Assembly (NCBI GenBank): GCA_024710405.1
Contig: JANJUV010000007.1
Span: 62,001-126,000 of the forward strand
Direction of reading: 5' to 3'
Length of the DNA: 64,000 nucleotides
Source: Bacteroidales bacterium
GTDB taxonomy: Bacteria > Bacteroidota > Bacteroidia > Bacteroidales > F082
In this document: piece by piece, positions 53,310 through 61,548 of the stretch
Position numbering within the stretch: the first letter of the stretch is position 1
Layout: the number at the start of each line of letters is the position of its first letter
Made by a program: the position numbers and the translations under genes
The notes under the pieces: generated by a model
Databases searched by the model: none
The model's input: only the letters and a program-made list of their open reading frames with translations
Told to the model about the DNA's origin: nothing

Positions 53310-53656
53310 TATTTCAAGTATTCGGTTATAACTTTTTCAAACTCGTCATAAGACCAGACAACAGCCGTAGCATAGCCCTGTTCCTTGACCTCTTGCAGGA
53401 ATTCTTCCTGTTCATCGCTCAGGTCATTCTTGCCGTATTTGAATTCCACGTACAGGCCATGATATCCATTCCGGGGGACAGCCAGGCAAGTATCAGATAC
53501 CCCGGGCACCACTCCCTGAAGTTTAAGATTCTTTGCCTCGATCTTATTCCGGCTACCACCATTGGGAATGGCATAGTAAAGCTTCTTGTACTTCGGGTAT
53601 GCATACCTGAACCACTTGAAGCATTCTGCCTGTAGTTTTCCTTCCTGTGATTTCAT
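53309..53656 (-). CDS. VRR-NUC domain nuclease
   Basis: A 115-aa minimal VRR-NUC (PD-(D/E)xK) nuclease. AIPNGGSRNKIEAKNLKLQG gives the N-terminal motif, GVSDTCLAVPR the catalytic Asp, and LYVEFKYGKNDLSDEQEEFL the ExK pair. Phage proteins of this family cut branched DNA such as Holliday junctions, useful before packaging. It overlaps the small zinc protein gene by 4 nt. Confidence 0.92.
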   Translation of the reverse strand: MKSQEGKLQAECFKWFRYAYPKYKKLYYAIPNGGSRNKIEAKNLKLQGVVPGVSDTCLAVPRNGYHGLYVEFKYGKNDLSDEQEEFLQEVKEQGYATAVVWSYDEFEKVITEYLK

Positions 53657-53853
53657 TGCTTCTTAAGTTTTTTGTTGCAGATCCGGCATCGTATCTCTTT
53701 TCCTGTTGTGTTGACCAGACAATTGCTTCCGCAGCGGCAGTATTTGTATCTGCTAAGGATTTCTTCTATTTCATGAAAATCACTATCGAGCAAGGTAACA
53801 CCATGCTCCTGATCGAAATAGTCAAATAATGTTTGTCTTAACTGGCTTTTCAT
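53653..53853 (-). CDS. Small zinc-ribbon protein
   Basis: A 66-aa protein with a helical start and a C-terminal four-cysteine ribbon (YCRCGSNCLVNTTGKEIRCR followed by ICNKK; CxC/CxxxC and CxxC spacing). Likely zinc-binding; the role is unknown. It overlaps its neighbours by 4 nt on both sides. Confidence 0.7.
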   Translation of the reverse strand: MKSQLRQTLFDYFDQEHGVTLLDSDFHEIEEILSRYKYCRCGSNCLVNTTGKEIRCRICNKKLKKQ

Positions 53854-54302
53854 AGCATTCCGGCAATTAATTCCTTCGTTTTCTGGTCAACTGTACGCCA
53901 CCCCTGGGAACCTCTCCAGGCGAAAGGATAGGGCAGAGGGGTTACATCGCTGTAAACATGACAGTAAAGGCCCGGATGATAATTTACAAAGCATGCATCC
54001 TCATCCTTCTTTGTCATTTGTCTGCAATCAACCAACCGACCGATGGCGATTGCATGGCCTTCTTTTTGAGTGAACCTGTTGTGGGTTTCCATGGCCTCAA
54101 AAATCCGGAGCAGGTGATTAGTTCCTGAGATATTTACTACCTGATCAAGCAGATAGGGTTTCTTGCTTGAGCAGATCAATACCCACCCCCGGTAAGACGT
54201 AGGCCATGTCCGGGTTTCAATCTTTCCCATCAGCATCATGTCAGCATAGGGTTGTCTCCATGAAAGGGCACGTAATATCAGGTCAGGAGTGAACTTTTCC
54301 AT
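53850..54302 (-). CDS. ASCH/PUA-like domain protein
   Basis: A 150-aa protein from the ATG at 54302, which sits 1 nt after the stop of the DnaC-like gene; a frame extension upstream overlaps that gene. ALSWRQPYADMMLMGKIETR and TWPTSYRGWVLICSSKK are the typical ASCH opening (hydrophobic-RQPWA...GxKTxExR...YRGxLLIHASK). ASCH domains bind RNA or modified nucleosides. Many phages carry one without a known task. Confidence 0.82.
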   Translation of the reverse strand: MEKFTPDLILRALSWRQPYADMMLMGKIETRTWPTSYRGWVLICSSKKPYLLDQVVNISGTNHLLRIFEAMETHNRFTQKEGHAIAIGRLVDCRQMTKKDEDACFVNYHPGLYCHVYSDVTPLPYPFAWRGSQGWRTVDQKTKELIAGML

Positions 54303-54303
54303 A

Positions 54304-55215
54304 TCACTTTCTCCTATCCGGGGCTGTGGTGTCAAAAGCAACCTGGTTAAACATCTCCCTGAAGCGGCTTCTTAACCTCGACCCGTAAAACTGCTCAATA
54401 GCATTTGGATTGAGGTTTGTTGTGATGTGTGTCATGTGATGAGGGACACTATCGTAACGGTTGAGTAATATTTCTCCCATTGCATTTACTTTGTCTCCGA
54501 AACGTCTGCGCTCTTCATCGGTACCCAGATCATCAAAGCAATAGCCGGTCAAGCTTTGACCATAAACATTGATGGCAATTGATTCCGGAACACTGAAGCT
54601 TTTAATCACCCGAAAACCGGACTCAACAAAGTCATACGTTATAAACCTTACGCTCGATAATCTGTATGATTGCTGTGGGTTACTGGCAAAAGCTTTCATG
54701 ATGACAGTTTTTCCTGTGCCACGGTCGCCCATCAGCAGCAATCCTTTTTTCAGGGATAAGCCATGTTTTTCTGCCTCAGGAGAACCGGAAAAGTAGAGTG
54801 ATAGTTTGTCAATGATTTCCCTGTTATGATCATCAATCACATAAGGCCTGCCGATCATCCTTGAAGCCCGATCCAGAAAAACCTGTTTCATCTTCTCAGG
54901 TGTGTATCGGATTATTTCCCTTGGTTGGTCTACTTTTTCCCAGTAAGCATTTTCAAGGCTTTGGGTGTATTTGTTTTCACGGGCCTTGATAACTAACCGG
55001 TCAAAGGTTTCCTTTGTGATGGTTATCTGCTCCGGTGAAGCTCTCAGTAAAAAGGCCCTACGCTGTTTTTCAGCAGAAATAACAGCACGAATTTCTTCCT
55101 GAGTAAGCTCAGGCAACTCATAACGGGACGTTGTATCCTTCGGCTGCAGAACGCCTGGGATCACTTGCTTTAAGGGTTGAGGTTCCATTGGTTTTGTTAT
55201 TGTATTTACCTTCAA
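54304..55215 (-). CDS. DnaC-like replicative helicase loader ATPase
   Basis: A 303-aa AAA+ protein. The Walker A GDRGTGKTVIMKAF lies near 163-176 and Walker B TGYCFDDLGTDEE near 223-235, followed by ITTNLNPNAIEQFYGSRLRS with the sensor and arginine-finger region typical of DnaC. It would load the host replicative helicase at the phage origin together with the DUF4373 protein. The first 98 nt overlap the end of that gene in another frame; a second ATG at 55188 would shorten the overlap to 71 nt. Confidence 0.88.
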   Translation of the reverse strand: MKVNTITKPMEPQPLKQVIPGVLQPKDTTSRYELPELTQEEIRAVISAEKQRRAFLLRASPEQITITKETFDRLVIKARENKYTQSLENAYWEKVDQPREIIRYTPEKMKQVFLDRASRMIGRPYVIDDHNREIIDKLSLYFSGSPEAEKHGLSLKKGLLLMGDRGTGKTVIMKAFASNPQQSYRLSSVRFITYDFVESGFRVIKSFSVPESIAINVYGQSLTGYCFDDLGTDEERRRFGDKVNAMGEILLNRYDSVPHHMTHITTNLNPNAIEQFYGSRLRSRFREMFNQVAFDTTAPDRRK

Positions 55216-56008
55216 GGACTTTCACGAAATTATTTGGTCTCATAAGCCAGTCGAAGTCTGCCATCCATTCCCCATTTTGTCCGGCGAGAAAATCTGAAAG
55301 ATTCGCTTTTTGAAACATTTCAAAGATTCTTTCACGGCCATGTTCTTTCAGCCGGGCATTGATGAAGCCCCGGCGTTTTTCTGTTATCATCTGGACTTTT
55401 GGCAATCTGGTGCAGATCTTGTTGAATCCCTCAATGAATTCAGTATAACTTATTCGAGGGTCGGAAGTAGGTTCGTCACCGTCAAGGTGACAAGAAGATT
55501 TATCTTCTGAAGTAATTTCTTTTTCTTTTCTTTCCTTTTCTTTTCTTTGTGTACCAAATTCGGAAGAAACAGGGGTTTTAGGGGAAGTTATTAGCATTTC
55601 TTGGGAAGAAATAGGGGTTTCTTCGGAAGAAATGAGGTTAAATTCTGAAATTTCTGAAACCCTATTAAGGCTTTTCATGACCAGAACAAACCTTTCCTGA
55701 ATGCCTTTGGACGTCAAAATCTTTTCCTTTTCAAAGAGTTCTTTCGAAAACAGTCCAATGTTCAAGCAGCTCTTAATCACTTCGTGTATATAAGCCTCAT
55801 CGTACCCGGTAACTTCCGAGACCACGAAGGGCAACTCATTGTCCCACCGCATGTAATACCCATCTTTGTAGATACTACAGAGCAGGTAAGCATATACACT
55901 GATAGCTTTACCACCCTGATACTTGATCAGTTTTCGAATCTTGATATCCTGAAAGATATCGATGTCCATAGGGAAATAGGATAGTCCCTTTTTAGGCTTT
56001 CTTGCCAT
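55118..56008 (-). CDS. DUF4373 replication-initiation-type protein
   Basis: A 296-aa protein. SYFPMDIDIFQDIKIRKLIK, then YGGKA-like YQGGKAISVYAYLLC and DGYYMRWDNEL, match DUF4373, a DnaD/replisome-organiser-like winged-helix family common in Bacteroidota phages and mobile elements. A low-complexity Ser/Thr/Glu linker (about 130-180) leads to a second helical domain (SYTEFIEGFNKICTRL) that may contact the helicase loader encoded next. Its start overlaps the stop of the 57-aa gene by none (1-nt gap). Confidence 0.85.
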   Translation of the reverse strand: MARKPKKGLSYFPMDIDIFQDIKIRKLIKYQGGKAISVYAYLLCSIYKDGYYMRWDNELPFVVSEVTGYDEAYIHEVIKSCLNIGLFSKELFEKEKILTSKGIQERFVLVMKSLNRVSEISEFNLISSEETPISSQEMLITSPKTPVSSEFGTQRKEKERKEKEITSEDKSSCHLDGDEPTSDPRISYTEFIEGFNKICTRLPKVQMITEKRRGFINARLKEHGRERIFEMFQKANLSDFLAGQNGEWMADFDWLMRPNNFVKVLEGKYNNKTNGTSTLKASDPRRSAAEGYNVPL

Positions 56009-56009
56009 A

Positions 56010-56183
56010 TCACTTGTATGTTACGTCAACATTTACTTCAAGTCCTCTTGTCCGGTACTCTTCCATGATCGTTTTTTTGTACTGCTCGATAGTGAGTTCA
56101 GTTGTGAATTCATTCCGGCGATCATCAAGTAATTGATCATTCTTCTTGAGCAATATTTTCGTTCGGTAAATCACTGTTTTCAT
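56010..56183 (-). CDS. 57-aa early phage protein
   Basis: The frame starts at ATG 56183 (MKTVIYRTKILLKKNDQLLD) and stops at 56012-56010, 1 nt before the DUF4373 start. The product is basic and helical (TIEQYKKTIMEEYRTRGLEV). It overlaps the end of the preceding gene by 47 nt. Without it there would be a 128-nt gap in an otherwise gap-free operon, which supports it. Confidence 0.6.
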   Translation of the reverse strand: MKTVIYRTKILLKKNDQLLDDRRNEFTTELTIEQYKKTIMEEYRTRGLEVNVDVTYK

Positions 56184-56463
56184 GATCAATCAGATAGTTA
56201 AGTGGAAAAATACATCTCTCTCCATAGGCTCCAAACAGCCCATCTTCACCAATAACCCTGATACTTCCGTAATGCCGGCCTGCAACTTGGGCTTTAAAGA
56301 CACGGTGACCATTGTCAACCATGACACTCATTCCCCGGGCAATGTCTTTTCTCCATGCCCTGAGCTTCAGTTCTTCGTTAATCAGAGCAAAGCCATAAAG
56401 AATGAAAGGAAACAGGGTGATTGCTGCGGCAATCAGAATCAGGATGAATAACCATGTTTTCAT
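56137..56463 (-). CDS. Small membrane-anchored early protein
   Basis: A 108-aa protein with one N-terminal membrane helix (LFILILIAAAITLFPFILYG) and a soluble beta-rich domain (VMVDNGHRVFKAQVAGRHYG). No family recognised. It overlaps the helicase gene by 4 nt. Confidence 0.65.
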   Translation of the reverse strand: MKTWLFILILIAAAITLFPFILYGFALINEELKLRAWRKDIARGMSVMVDNGHRVFKAQVAGRHYGSIRVIGEDGLFGAYGERCIFPLNYLIDHENSDLPNENIAQEE

Positions 56464-58115
56464 TGTTGTTCGGTTTTTTGGTTAAATAAATCAGCTACCA
56501 TGTTCACTATATCCTCCTCAACCTGTTCGGTTGCACCGGTGACCGTGGCAGCTATTTCACGTTTGGTTTGAATGATCCGGTAGATCTTCTCATCAATTGT
56601 ATCTTCCCCAAGGAAGTAGGTGCACGTTACACTATCTTTCTGTCCAATACGGTGACATCTATCCTCGCATTGATCGCAGTCGGCGGCTGTCCAAGGCAGC
56701 TCCACAAAAGCAACCCTGGAAGAGGCTGTTAATGTCAATCCAACCCCGGCCGCTTTGATGGAGCAAATGATCAGTTTTGTTTCCGGGTCGTTCTGAAAGC
56801 TATCCACGGCCTGTTGACGTTGCAAGGTGCTGTCATCTCCGGTAATGGTTACCGCATCAGGATAATGCTTGTGAATAGCCTGGATGACCTCTTTCAGGTG
56901 TGCAAATAAGACAAGCTTCTCCCCGGACTCCATGATATCATTCACAAACTCGAACACATCTGCAAGTTTTCCCCTTGCTGAAATGTTCTTCAGTATACCG
57001 ATCAACACCATCACTTCTCCGCGCAGGGCCCGGGCAATCTTTTCATCATCGGCCTCTTTATACTTGATCAGGTATTTGATCAGGTTTGCTTCAGCTTCGG
57101 AATATTCTCTCCTTGTGCTTATCTGACATAGAACTACTTGCCTCATCTTTGCCGGAAGATCTTTCAGTACGTCTTGCTTATCCCTGCGATAAAAGCAGTT
57201 GAGGTTGAGCATGTAGTTTAGTTCCCGAAGGTTTGAGGCTTCTTGTGGGCCGCTGCAATAGCGTTGAGTGAACCTTTGATATCCTCCGAACCTCGGCATC
57301 TGCTCAATGATGCCTAACTGTGCTATCAGGTCTTTTGGCTTATTGATAACCGGAGTACCGGTGAGGGCAAGAATGTATTCCTTCCCAGACGCTATGCCTT
57401 TAGTGAACTTTGTCTGTTGTGTTGCTGTGGACTTAACACGGTGACTTTCGTCAATGATCACACTCTTAAACAAACCAGTCAGGTGCTCTTTGAACTTGAC
57501 ATGATTAAGCCTGAGCTTTGCTCCTTTAGGCACATTGACACTTTGAACGAAATACTTCTTAAGGCTTTCATAGTTGACAATGAAAACTTGTGTCAGTCCG
57601 GCCTGGTAATACATATGAAAGTTTTGCTTGATGTTATCATCAAGTATCATGGCCCTTTTGTGTGACCACATATGCCATTCCCTCTGCCAGTTTATCTTCA
57701 GGGATGAAGGTGCTATTACAAGGCTTGGAAATGCATCGGCAGCCACAACAGTTGCAATGGCCTGAGCGGTTTTACCTAACCCGGGCTGATCTGCTATTAT
57801 CAGTCTTTTCTTTTCAAGTGCATAAGCAACACCTTGCGCCTGATAGGGGAATAGATTCAGCTTCAAAGGAATTTCGATGTCGAGGACTGGCATTGGTGGA
57901 ATTTCAGCATACTTTTCTTCCTCAAGGCTGGTGCTTGTCTGGAACTTATACCGCCGGGCGAAAGCCATTACTTCTTCTCTTTCTGAAAGAGGAACCAACC
58001 AGCATTTGTTGACAGGATCAAACCTTCTTTCAGGGAGAGCTTTAACAGCTTCCACCAGGTGAGGCATATACCGGAACTGAATCCGGAAGTGTTTACCTTG
58101 TTCAGTGATTGTCAT
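56460..58115 (-). CDS. SNF2-family DNA helicase/translocase
   Basis: A 551-aa superfamily 2 enzyme. The N-terminal ~60 residues resemble a HARP-type domain (PERRFDPVNKCWLVPL). Helicase motifs: I DQPGLGKTAQA near 109-119, II IIDESH near 220-225, III LALTGTP, V IKAAGVGLTLTASSRV, VI DQCEDRCHRIGQKDSV. This is the SMARCAL1-like (annealing helicase) branch. Phage members probably remodel replication forks or protein-DNA complexes. It overlaps its neighbours by 4 nt on each side. Confidence 0.95.
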   Translation of the reverse strand: MTITEQGKHFRIQFRYMPHLVEAVKALPERRFDPVNKCWLVPLSEREEVMAFARRYKFQTSTSLEEEKYAEIPPMPVLDIEIPLKLNLFPYQAQGVAYALEKKRLIIADQPGLGKTAQAIATVVAADAFPSLVIAPSSLKINWQREWHMWSHKRAMILDDNIKQNFHMYYQAGLTQVFIVNYESLKKYFVQSVNVPKGAKLRLNHVKFKEHLTGLFKSVIIDESHRVKSTATQQTKFTKGIASGKEYILALTGTPVINKPKDLIAQLGIIEQMPRFGGYQRFTQRYCSGPQEASNLRELNYMLNLNCFYRRDKQDVLKDLPAKMRQVVLCQISTRREYSEAEANLIKYLIKYKEADDEKIARALRGEVMVLIGILKNISARGKLADVFEFVNDIMESGEKLVLFAHLKEVIQAIHKHYPDAVTITGDDSTLQRQQAVDSFQNDPETKLIICSIKAAGVGLTLTASSRVAFVELPWTAADCDQCEDRCHRIGQKDSVTCTYFLGEDTIDEKIYRIIQTKREIAATVTGATEQVEEDIVNMVADLFNQKTEQQ

Positions 58116-58462
58116 GACTGGTCTTCGTCAAGAAAAGGAATGAAATCATCAATTCTATCACTATTAGGTTGAATCAGAGCTTTCCTGTTCTTTTCAACAT
58201 ACTCTCTGATATCCCAAGACTGGATCGGTTTCACATTGAGTTGTCCGGCAATGGTCTTTACCATTTCCTCAGTCATTGGGTTGATGGCGTAGATAGCGTT
58301 CACATTGACGATTCGGGTAAATCCGGGACTTGTTTCTGTCTCCGGCACATCAATACGGACCATCGCTCCACCAGCTAAATTCTGCTCGGTAACTTCTCCT
58401 GCTATTCGGGTATGGCCGAATAATTCAACCATTGCCCAGGATTTAAATAATTCTTGTGTCAT
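58112..58462 (-). CDS. Conserved phage protein (VELxGHxRIAG type)
   Basis: A 116-aa protein whose start SWAMVELFGHTRIAGEVTEQ is a conserved pattern in proteins of many unrelated phages, followed by GGAMVRIDVPET. A beta-barrel-like N-terminus and helical C-terminus are likely. No function is established. It overlaps the helicase gene by 4 nt. Confidence 0.75.
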   Translation of the reverse strand: MTQELFKSWAMVELFGHTRIAGEVTEQNLAGGAMVRIDVPETETSPGFTRIVNVNAIYAINPMTEEMVKTIAGQLNVKPIQSWDIREYVEKNRKALIQPNSDRIDDFIPFLDEDQS

Positions 58463-58468
58463 ATCTGA

Positions 58469-58651
58469 TTACTTTTTTGGTTTTGAATCTTGTAAAATGA
58501 GTTCATCAGCATATTTGAGTGCATCTTCACATAGCACCTCTCTTGATCTTAGCACTCGTGGTAAATTGTTCACGTGCCCAACAAAAGCTGGGTTACTCAG
58601 CATTGCAGCAAGCAGATCCTTTGCTATCTCAAGTCGTTTATTGTCGCTCAT
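58469..58651 (-). CDS. Small helical early protein
   Basis: A 60-aa helical protein (RLEIAKDLLAAMLSNPAFVG; YADELILQDSKPKK). No family recognised. It overlaps the neighbouring gene by 4 nt within the early operon. Confidence 0.65.
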   Translation of the reverse strand: MSDNKRLEIAKDLLAAMLSNPAFVGHVNNLPRVLRSREVLCEDALKYADELILQDSKPKK

Positions 58652-58851
58652 TTGAACTGTAGTTTAAGTTGTCGATCTTGTTTAATCTCAAATTGATATT
58701 CTTTGATCAGGCTGATGGCTTCCGGGACAGTAACAAGCCTTGCTATTTCATCAAAGGCAAGCGTTATTCTGTGCCGGTAACCGTCCACCAGGATGCCTTT
58801 CTTTCGGGCCCGGTAGGTTAAGTTGTATCGACGTTTAACCCTGGGATCCAT
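58648..58851 (-). CDS. Small basic early protein
   Basis: A 67-aa Arg/Lys-rich protein (RVKRRYNLTYRARKKGILVD) that may bind nucleic acid. Function unknown. It overlaps both neighbours (4 and 17 nt). Confidence 0.65.
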   Translation of the reverse strand: MDPRVKRRYNLTYRARKKGILVDGYRHRITLAFDEIARLVTVPEAISLIKEYQFEIKQDRQLKLQFK

Positions 58852-59110
58852 TTGCCTTAGGACTTAAGAACTTAGTCTTTTCCGCAGCAGCTTCCACTCC
58901 CTGAAGGTTGTCACCCTTGGCTATGATCTTGAGAAAATCAATCTCAATCTTTGCGGAGTGTACAATAGTCTGTGCAGCGTTGGTTATTGCCTTTGCTGTT
59001 TCAACATCGATCTTTTCGCATTCTGATGCGTCCGGATCGTTGTTTGCCTTGAGCCTTTCAATGACCTCAAACATGTGGTCACGCAATGCTGTTAAGTCAT
59101 TCTTTGCCAT
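58835..59110 (-). CDS. Early phage protein, function unknown
   Basis: A 91-aa helical protein (LTALRDHMFEVIERLKANND; ETAKAITNAAQTIVHSAKIE). The opening LRDHMFEVIERLKAN resembles phage proteins found next to HNH and ParB-like genes; no function assigned. It overlaps the HNH gene by 14 nt. Confidence 0.7.
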   Translation of the reverse strand: MAKNDLTALRDHMFEVIERLKANNDPDASECEKIDVETAKAITNAAQTIVHSAKIEIDFLKIIAKGDNLQGVEAAAEKTKFLSPKANGSQG

Positions 59111-59729
59111 AGTTGTTAATTGCTTTTTTGAGTTTATTGAGTGCCATAATAGCTTCTTGCAAGTCTTTTGGATAATTGTGTCTGGTGTTGCGCAGCATGT
59201 TCTCTTCGCGTGTGATCAGTTCAAGGTTCTCGATTCTGAAATCGGACGGATCACCATTCTTGAAGGCTACAATCTTTCCTTCCGGGACCGGGCCGTGGTG
59301 CTGTTCCCAGATGTGCCTGTGCAGCAGGTCAAACTTTCCTTGAGCAATCCGGATGTGTGCATATGGCCGTCCGTGCGAATCCCTTCTTATTGAGATATAA
59401 CCGTCATACTTTGTGTTATGAGGAATCTGTCCTTTCTTGAACCAGGTGTGCTTAACCTTTTCTTTGATATGCGCTGGCAGTTTCTTGCCTTTATTGGCCG
59501 GTACGTGGCCTTTGGGGAAGCGGTAACGTTTACCCTGTTCCGAAAGGTTTTGAGAAAACCGGAGCTTCTGTAAAAACTCATTGGACTTCTTTAAACCAAG
59601 TGCATGGGCTTGCTTGTATACAGCATTCACCGACACGCCCAAATACTCCGCGATCACTATTGCGCTGTGATCAGGGTACCTGGCTGACAAATACCTCAGC
59701 TCCGAACCGGTCCAGGAGTGCCTTTTCAT
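59097..59729 (-). CDS. HNH endonuclease with N-terminal helix-turn-helix
   Basis: A 210-aa protein. An N-terminal HTH (HSAIVIAEYLGVSVNAVYKQ) precedes a Lys-rich linker and an HNH_3-type nuclease: YDGYISIRRDSHGRPY, then LHRHIWEQHHGPVPEG (His-His pair), FKNGDPSDFRIENLELIT (Asn and closing strand). HNH proteins with a DNA-binding head are usually homing endonucleases, but here it fits the operon with 4- and 14-nt overlaps, so it may be a domesticated phage nuclease. Confidence 0.9.
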   Translation of the reverse strand: MKRHSWTGSELRYLSARYPDHSAIVIAEYLGVSVNAVYKQAHALGLKKSNEFLQKLRFSQNLSEQGKRYRFPKGHVPANKGKKLPAHIKEKVKHTWFKKGQIPHNTKYDGYISIRRDSHGRPYAHIRIAQGKFDLLHRHIWEQHHGPVPEGKIVAFKNGDPSDFRIENLELITREENMLRNTRHNYPKDLQEAIMALNKLKKAINNYGKE

Positions 59730-61420
59730 TGTTTGAGTTCAGCAATTTTCTTTTCAATACCCTCTTTACGTTTGAGGTAAACTCCCTGATGTTTCAACTC
59801 GATTTCTTTCACTTTCTCAGGGTACTTTTCAGAAGCTATACTGATTAGCGATTTAGCTTCGCTCTGTAGGAAAAGAGCTGTACTGGTATCAAGTTTGTTT
59901 TGCAGAAACGCCCTGAACAACTGATTAACCTGCCGGGAATCAAGTTTTGATGCGATTTCAATTTTGAGCTTATTTTCAATGTAGCCTTTGTCAGGACTGA
60001 TTTCCTCTCTTAAGGGCACGTAACCGATGAACTCAAGAAGAATGACATAAACGGCCTGCCATTCGGCTATTGAAAGATCATCGGCAATGTTGCTGTAGAT
60101 GTTTTCCTTAAGTAGTGCTTTTGCATCCAGATAAGTCTTTTCAAAAGCGATTTCAGCATTACGTTTGTCTTTCTCTTGAAGCTCATTTATCTGCTCCTTA
60201 ACAGCTATTTCAGAGCCGGTGGCATCAGTAAGGTCTTGCTTTTCCTTCCTTATTTCGTAAAGCAATATTTTGCCTTTCTCGTTACCAGTAGTCATAAAGA
60301 CTTTGCGGCACTTCCCGGAAGCAATTGTATTGTTAAACTCTGTAAGGTTCTCTTTATACTCTTCAACCTCTGAGTTGTAGTCGTAAAGAGCATCATTATA
60401 TTCCTCTTCATCTTCGTAGTCTTCTCTAACTGGCTTTTCTGGAAGTTCAGGTTCATGGAGCCTTTGAAAACCATTTGACCAGGTAATGTCAACTACTGGA
60501 ACACCTGCGGACTTGAGTGCTTTAACATCTTTTTCCTCTTCACCCCAAACACCTGCATGTATTCCAAGTATGACGTCCGGTTCCTCGTCCTGAATTCTTT
60601 TCAGTTCTCGGTCAAAGTGAATATCGCTTTTGTGCTTGAAGCATGAGCGGTCGAGGCATAGGCCGGTTTCGGGGGAATCAGGAAAAAGCAGAAGGTTTGA
60701 TGCCGTGTTTTTAGGACAGGTTGTGCATGCTCCGGCTTTCTTGTCAAGAGTCAAATCGTCAACTGAAAAAGGAGCGTCTGAAAGCTTCAAGGTGAATGCC
60801 CTTTCAATACTACGTTTCAGATCACGTAAAGATGGACATTGCCAATAATTATGTCTCTCATTGAAGTATTCTTCAAAGAGTTCTTCCTGATACTTTGTGT
60901 CAAGTTTGCTGATCTCAAGAGCATGTGACAAACCGATGATCTCAGCTTCGAGTAGTTCTCTGAATTCCGGTATCAGGTCATTGAGTTTAAGTCTGTGCCT
61001 GATGTATGACGGAGACTTTCCAAACCTGAGTCCGAGGCTATCAATGTCATAAGTCCCTTTGTCGATAAGACTCTTGAAGGCAAATGCCTCTTCAAGGGGT
61101 TTCACGTCCTTTCTCTGAAGGTTTTCGGTGATCATCAGGTCGAAGGCTTCTTCATCCGTGAGGTCTCTGACAATGGCAGGGACTTCTGTTAACCCGGCAG
61201 CGACAGCTGCAGAAAGCCGGCGTGAACCACAGATAACCTCATAAATTGGGATGGTTTTCTTTTTAACCTGTGTATTGGGCCTGGCAATGATCGGCTGAAG
61301 GATCCCGACTTGTTTGATACTCTCGGCAAGTTCATCAATCCCGTGCTGGTCAAACGTCTTGCGCGGGTTCATGGAGCTCTCATGGAGCTGGTTAAGTTTA
61401 ATGTACTGGATTTGTTGCAT
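59726..61420 (-). CDS. ParB/RepB/Spo0J-family protein with zinc cluster
   Basis: A 564-aa protein. The ParB N-terminal domain has LAESIKQVGILQPIIARP, YEVICGSRRLSAAVAAGL (GxRR box) and IVRDLTDEEAFDLMITENLQ with RKDV, then the HTH domain (LGLRFGKSPSYIRHRLKLND). A four-Cys cluster (GACTTCPKNTAS with CLDRSC) follows near 235-265, as in plasmid/phage ParB relatives. The ~300-residue C-terminal part is acidic and helical. It may organise or segregate phage DNA, or act in replication; no parA is seen in the window. Confidence 0.9.
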   Translation of the reverse strand: MQQIQYIKLNQLHESSMNPRKTFDQHGIDELAESIKQVGILQPIIARPNTQVKKKTIPIYEVICGSRRLSAAVAAGLTEVPAIVRDLTDEEAFDLMITENLQRKDVKPLEEAFAFKSLIDKGTYDIDSLGLRFGKSPSYIRHRLKLNDLIPEFRELLEAEIIGLSHALEISKLDTKYQEELFEEYFNERHNYWQCPSLRDLKRSIERAFTLKLSDAPFSVDDLTLDKKAGACTTCPKNTASNLLLFPDSPETGLCLDRSCFKHKSDIHFDRELKRIQDEEPDVILGIHAGVWGEEEKDVKALKSAGVPVVDITWSNGFQRLHEPELPEKPVREDYEDEEEYNDALYDYNSEVEEYKENLTEFNNTIASGKCRKVFMTTGNEKGKILLYEIRKEKQDLTDATGSEIAVKEQINELQEKDKRNAEIAFEKTYLDAKALLKENIYSNIADDLSIAEWQAVYVILLEFIGYVPLREEISPDKGYIENKLKIEIASKLDSRQVNQLFRAFLQNKLDTSTALFLQSEAKSLISIASEKYPEKVKEIELKHQGVYLKRKEGIEKKIAELKQ

Positions 61421-61450
61421 TGTTTAAAGATTTATTGGTTAAAAAAGTCG

Positions 61451-61544
61451 TTGGGAGAGAAGGGATCGAACCTTATCCGGTGATGAATTACAACTTTCTG
61501 AATTCAGCGGCCGCCCGGACGCGAAACCATTTCCGCCACTCCCA
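61451..61544 (-). tRNA. tRNA-like sequence, degenerate or unusual class II tRNA
   Basis: Minus-strand reading gives a Leu/Ser-type D-arm (TGGCGGAAATGGTTTCGC), a T-loop TTCGATC with stem AAGG/CCTT, and acceptor halves TGGGAG/CTCCCA. A normal anticodon arm cannot be drawn: instead TCCGG pairs with CCGGA next to the T-arm and encloses a 34-nt insert with an inner TGAATT/AATTCA hairpin. It fills the gap between two early genes. It may be a phage tRNA with an unusual or interrupted anticodon arm, or a decayed one. Isotype not assigned. Confidence 0.5.
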
Positions 61545-61548
61545 TCCA

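Noticed and set aside
59097..59729. Free-standing homing endonuclease insertion.
   Set aside because: Overlaps of 4 and 14 nt with both neighbours show it is built into the operon; no interrupted gene is seen around it.
61499..61514. EcoRI (GAATTC) and NotI (GCGGCCGC) sites side by side, like a cloning linker.
   Set aside because: They lie inside a tRNA-like sequence that continues normally on both sides into phage genes; no vector sequence is seen. Coincidence is the simplest view.
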